From: Lenzites betulinus
Taxonomy: Eukaryota; Basidiomycota; Agaricomycetes; Polyporales; Polyporaceae
Length of the DNA: 64,000 bases
Reading direction: 5' to 3'
Assembly: GCA_022264855.1 (NCBI GenBank)
Contig: JABYQU010000014.1
Span: 558,001-622,000 of the forward strand
The notes beneath the pieces are model-generated. The model worked only from the letters and a program-made list of their open reading frames with translations. It did no database searches and had not been told where the DNA came from. Position numbers and translations under genes: made by a program. Of this stretch, positions 60,688-64,000 are shown one piece after another (position 1 is the first letter of the stretch; each line of letters starts with the position of its first letter).

Positions 60688-62492
60688 ATGATGTTCCATC
60701 TGGTTACCAAGAAGCCGTCGGACCCTCGAATGGTACTACATGTATTCGCTGAACGAGTCGTTTCTGCGAAAGTCCCCTCCGCTACGACCACCCAGGTGAT
60801 CATTGTGGTTTCCACAATTACTAGTCTCTCGCTCTTGTTCGTGTATCTGGTTGAGTGCGTCAGCGATGACTCCTTGGCCATCATGTCCGCCCTCAAATGC
60901 ACGGTACGCACCGGTATGTGGGACTATCTCTCTCAGTGTTCTGAAGCTTACTCATGAACACTTGAAGTTGTTCAACCAGCAGAAACAGGATCCGTGCACG
61001 ATCACTGAAAAGCTCCTCAGTACATGTCACGGTCCGTCCCGTCTCCTGATACCCTATTTCTAAGTGATCGCAGAATGACACAGCGCACAGGCACCATTGA
61101 CCCCAACAACTTTACCCCCCTCACAAACAATCAATGTACTTGCAGCACGGTTTTTTACTCCCTGGCCTATGTGTGTGGGGAATGTGGAAACAGCGAAGTA
61201 TTTGACCAATCGTAAGTCCTTCACAAACGTGACTCTCCCAAACTCCATGCATGTTGCTGATAACTCGCGAATAGCTGGAACATGTATATTGGCAAGATAG
61301 GATGTGGAAAGCCGGACATGCAATCGTATGTATTCCTGTGCAGCTGACACCAATTGCGGCCGGTCTGATTTTCACATCATAGGTACGAAGAGAAATTTGA
61401 TCCTGATCGCACCTCCATCCCTGCTTGGGCATATTTACGGCTAGACGTAAGTTCTCCTATTGTGCGCTCTTCATATTTGACTCATCGTTCATGGACAGAA
61501 CGATGGGACGGTCAATATAGAGAACGCCCTAGCAGTCGCTGGAGAACGTAGGTTCATACTAGATGCTAACTCTGGGAAAGTGTACTTAGGCGTGTAATAG
61601 ATCTCCAGGACATGACAACAACGGGAAGCACGTCCGTATCAGTCCCCACCCCATTCACACCTCCACCCCCACCTCCACCTTCAAATACAGCCCCAGCTCC
61701 GTCCAACCCCCCGTCTTTACCCCAGCCTACATCGGCACTACATTCGCCTACGCTCTCTCCTACACTCTCGTTACCCGCTACCTCCAGTACTGTCTCAATC
61801 TCCCATGGTAATAATCTGGACCTGACGCCCTCCGCAAGCGCTTCCGACAGCGTACCCACCAAGTCTCCTTCCCCCGGTTCGCCACAGGAAGCTCCTGTGT
61901 TTTCGGGGGTAACAAGCACTGGCACTTCTCCCTCCACCTCCGATTCGTCCGGCACCGCTGCCCAACATGCGGCGCCAGCAGGCTCAGACATGGCGCCTTC
62001 GTCGGACGGTCCAGTCTACGACACTAGCGGAGTCCGCCCCAACGGCCCATCTGTTCCTACGAACTCGGCGCATCCCCCGAATGTGCCAGCGACCGGCAAC
62101 GCGGCCGAAGCGGCGGCCGCACACCGGTCGAACCACTTGGGTGCGATCCTGGGCGCCGTCTTGGGAGCCATCGCAGCGGTGCTCGTACTTGCGTTCGTGA
62201 TATGCCTCGTTCGTCGCCGTCGCCGCGCTAAGAAGGCCATCATCGCGAGTGGCTCGCTTGAATGGTGGCGGCGCTCCTCAGCCAACAGGCCCCCGGGGCT
62301 GACGAGCGTCGAGCGTTCAGATAGCTCAACCATCGGGCAAGAAGTAGGCGTCTTCCTCAGATCGTCCGCGTCGTTCGCGGGTTCACCCTCTTTGACATGT
62401 GACAGGACACCGAGTATGACGAGTCGGAAACATTGCACGGGACGCTCGCGGAGAAGAAATCGGTGATGTATGGCGAGTACCCCGACCTCTGA
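60688..62492 (+). CDS. Cys-rich single-pass membrane protein, family member e
   Basis: Ectodomain exons read WPSCPPSNARYAP, QDPCTITEKLLSTCH, NNQCTCSTVFYSLAYVCGEC, a short exon with C...MQS, RTSIPAWAYLRLD and NDGTVNIENALAVAGE, each separated by a GT-AG intron at the same place as in members a and c. The stalk and membrane module lie at 61612-62330: Ser/Thr/Pro-rich, then AILGAVLGAIAAVLVLAFVI, RRRRRAKK and GSLEWWRR. After a last intron (acceptor GTGACAG) the tail reads EYDESETLHGTLAEKKSVMY and ends GEYPDL at 62492. The start is uncertain. The ATG at 60688 leads into a hydrophobic VIIVVSTITSLSLLFVYL segment, but compared with member c two bases are missing between that segment and WPSC, so the frames do not join without an extra splice. 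Confidence 0.65.
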
Positions 62493-63129
62493 GGCCGAGG
62501 GACCGACCTTGCCTTTAGCTGCGTTTGGACTGCTGTACTGCATGATGATACCCACTCTGCCTCTATAATGATAGTTATACCTTACATGCAACCGTCGTCC
62601 ACATCTCAGGAAGCCCCATTATGTTTTGCTTTCCGTTTTCCGCACCCACTGATCGCCATCATGCGCTTTGTGCTCACCATTTTGAAGTGAAAACTGCTCA
62701 GGGCGTGCATGGCGCGTGCTCCTGCATTATATGGTACTATTGCTCACTAGCAGCTGCGCAGCCGCTCGCCCTCCTGCATTATATGGTACTATTGTCCACA
62801 CCCTACGGATCGCTACGTTCTCCCGATCACTTTGCACTCCAGGCCCCCGTCCGCCGATAAGTGCGCATCTACCATCGCCCGCCTGACTCAAGTCTTTATC
62901 GCGCATGCGGCCGGAAGACGGAGCCCCTTGCTTCTTCGAAGGTGCTATATAACGACAGACGTAATGAGCCTCTTGGCCTGCGAGCGGGCCCTCTGATCAG
63001 TGCTTATACCTCTGTCGTCCACAGCGAACTTTTGGGATCCCTCTGCTTACCTTCAGTTCTGGGTGATTGCTGCGAAACGCGGTGGTACTAACCTCCTATA
63101 CGAAGTCTAGTTTTGATCTGGTGGATGCT
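62493..63129. other. Intergenic with a 22-bp direct repeat
   Basis: CCTGCATTATATGGTACTAT TG occurs at 62721-62742 and 62773-62794, a 52-bp period. No gene was seen. Confidence 0.6.
62946..62952 (+). promoter_or_regulatory. TATA-like box of the DUF3445 gene
   Basis: TATATAA about 180 bp upstream of the ATG at 63130. Plausible core promoter, though rather distant. Confidence 0.35.
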
Positions 63130-64000
63130 ATGGCCTTGCTCTCGATACTACCCACGTCCTGGAAAGACTTTCCTATCTTCGCAGCTGGCGTGCTCGCTGT
63201 GTGCATGCTAGCCTACCGCGCCTCGATAAAACGCAAAGAAGCGCAAAAGCAGCCACTCACGCCGATATCTGAACTGCCCGAGAAATCTCAACCGATAAAG
63301 CAAAAGGATCGCGCGCCAGGAGGTCTACAGCCTTTCTCGTACATATACATCATGTCAGGCTAACACGATGGTTTCTAGCGTGGGAGCCCACACACTTTGA
63401 TTACCCGCCGCTTGAACCCAGCCAGGAACACTTCAGCAATGTGAAGCCAATTCCGTACCGCCCGTTCAAGTGGGGCGACTACCAGTAGGTTCCTAAACTG
63501 CACCCCAGACCAAACAGTGGGACTGATGGCGAACCCGACTGTGTAGTGTCACCATGGGCATCCGCAACATGCCGTTCGACGAGTGGATCGAACTCGACTG
63601 CGAGTTCCCCCAGTTCCACAAGGTGTGCGACTACCGGATACGCACACGTGCGGATCGACTGGTGAGCGTGCACCCCGCCCAGCCGGGGATCGTTCCTTCT
63701 GGTCATGCTGCGGGTATGCCTGCCAGTCATTCTGGCGGGGAACGTCTCTGACTCCGTTCGCGGTCGACCTCTGCAGCGGAAGAGTTCATGTATGAGCTCG
63801 CGGAGTACTTGTCGAGGAGACACCCCGACGTATATCGGGTCACGAGGAAACCTGTCTCTCGCGTATCAGAAGAAAACGGCTGGTATGGGGAGGGAAAGAT
63901 CAAGGACATTACCCTCATCCCGTTCTCGGAGACATACGACCTGGAGAAGGACGAGCCGTTGAAGGTTGCGCGCTCGCTGTGAGTACTGTGCCTACCCGGT
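63130..64000 (+). CDS. DUF3445 / heme-dependent oxidative N-demethylase-like protein, 5' part
   Basis: Exons 63130-63322, 63379-63484, 63547-63713 and 63777-63978 join in phase. A further GTGAGT donor follows, and the gene runs out of the window. The N-terminus is a single membrane anchor (FPIFAAGVLAVCMLAYRA) with a Lys/Arg-rich flank. The conserved core then reads PYRPFKWGDYHVTMGIRNMPFDEWIELD, YRIRTRADRLVSVHPAQPGIV and EEFMYELAEYLSRRHPDVYRVTR, which match fungal DUF3445 proteins (heme-dependent oxidative N-demethylase alpha-subunit-like). The family is expected to act on amines using heme. Here the N-terminal anchor suggests an ER-bound enzyme. Substrate unknown; the C-terminal part is not visible. 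Confidence 0.85.

Noticed and set aside
1..64000. CRISPR arrays, operons, tRNA and rRNA genes
   Set aside because: The sequence is eukaryotic. No regularly spaced repeats were seen, and no convincing tRNA cloverleaf or rRNA segment was found by eye. A tRNA scan would be needed to exclude tRNAs.

Overview
The window looks like nuclear DNA of a mushroom-forming basidiomycete (Agaricomycetes). Genes are split by short GT-AG introns of about 50-65 bp, several with CTAAC/TGAC-like branch sites. The recognisable genes belong to families typical of that class: a Tnp2-type transposase, an F-box-associated protein family, a microsomal cytochrome P450, an EthD protein, a DUF3445 heme-dependent N-demethylase-like protein, and Cys-rich single-pass membrane proteins.

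Layout. 1-7.6 kb: the 5' half of a Tnp2 transposase gene (minus), a 5'-incomplete F-box-family gene, and a well-preserved three-exon gene for a 1206-residue Ser/Pro-rich coiled-coil protein. 7.6-23.6 kb: four minus-strand members (a-d) of one membrane-protein family, with decayed copies and a MITE between them, and a 13-exon P450 gene whose 19-nt exon 3 is split by a 1186-bp MULE-like element carrying a piece of RecQ-like helicase. 25.1-43.0 kb: two copies of one Ty3/gypsy element nested head-to-head. Element 2 (minus) is flanked by ACGCC; element 1 (plus) is inserted in element 2's 3' region and flanked by GCTTC. 43.0-55.3 kb: a diverged duplicated segment in two copies, one split by the gypsy pair and the other by a 1.95-kb TIR element. 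This stretch also holds an EthD gene, a small Agaricomycete protein gene with a probable C-terminal frameshift, and about 4 kb without a supportable gene. 55.9-64 kb: a 246-residue conserved fungal protein, a long gene-poor stretch, a fifth membrane-family member (e, plus strand), and the 5' part of a DUF3445 gene running off the end.

Most notable is the membrane-protein family. Each of the five loci encodes a secreted Cys-rich domain split over the same small exons, a Ser/Thr/Pro stalk, one membrane helix, a basic patch and a short conserved tail. Two kinds of ectodomain and two kinds of membrane-plus-tail module occur in all four possible combinations, so halves of these genes appear to have been exchanged within the stalk. 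Function is unknown; the shape suggests surface receptors or adhesins. Much of the rest is shaped by transposons: nested retroelements, a P450 knocked out by a gene-carrying element, and paralogous segments that reveal empty insertion sites.
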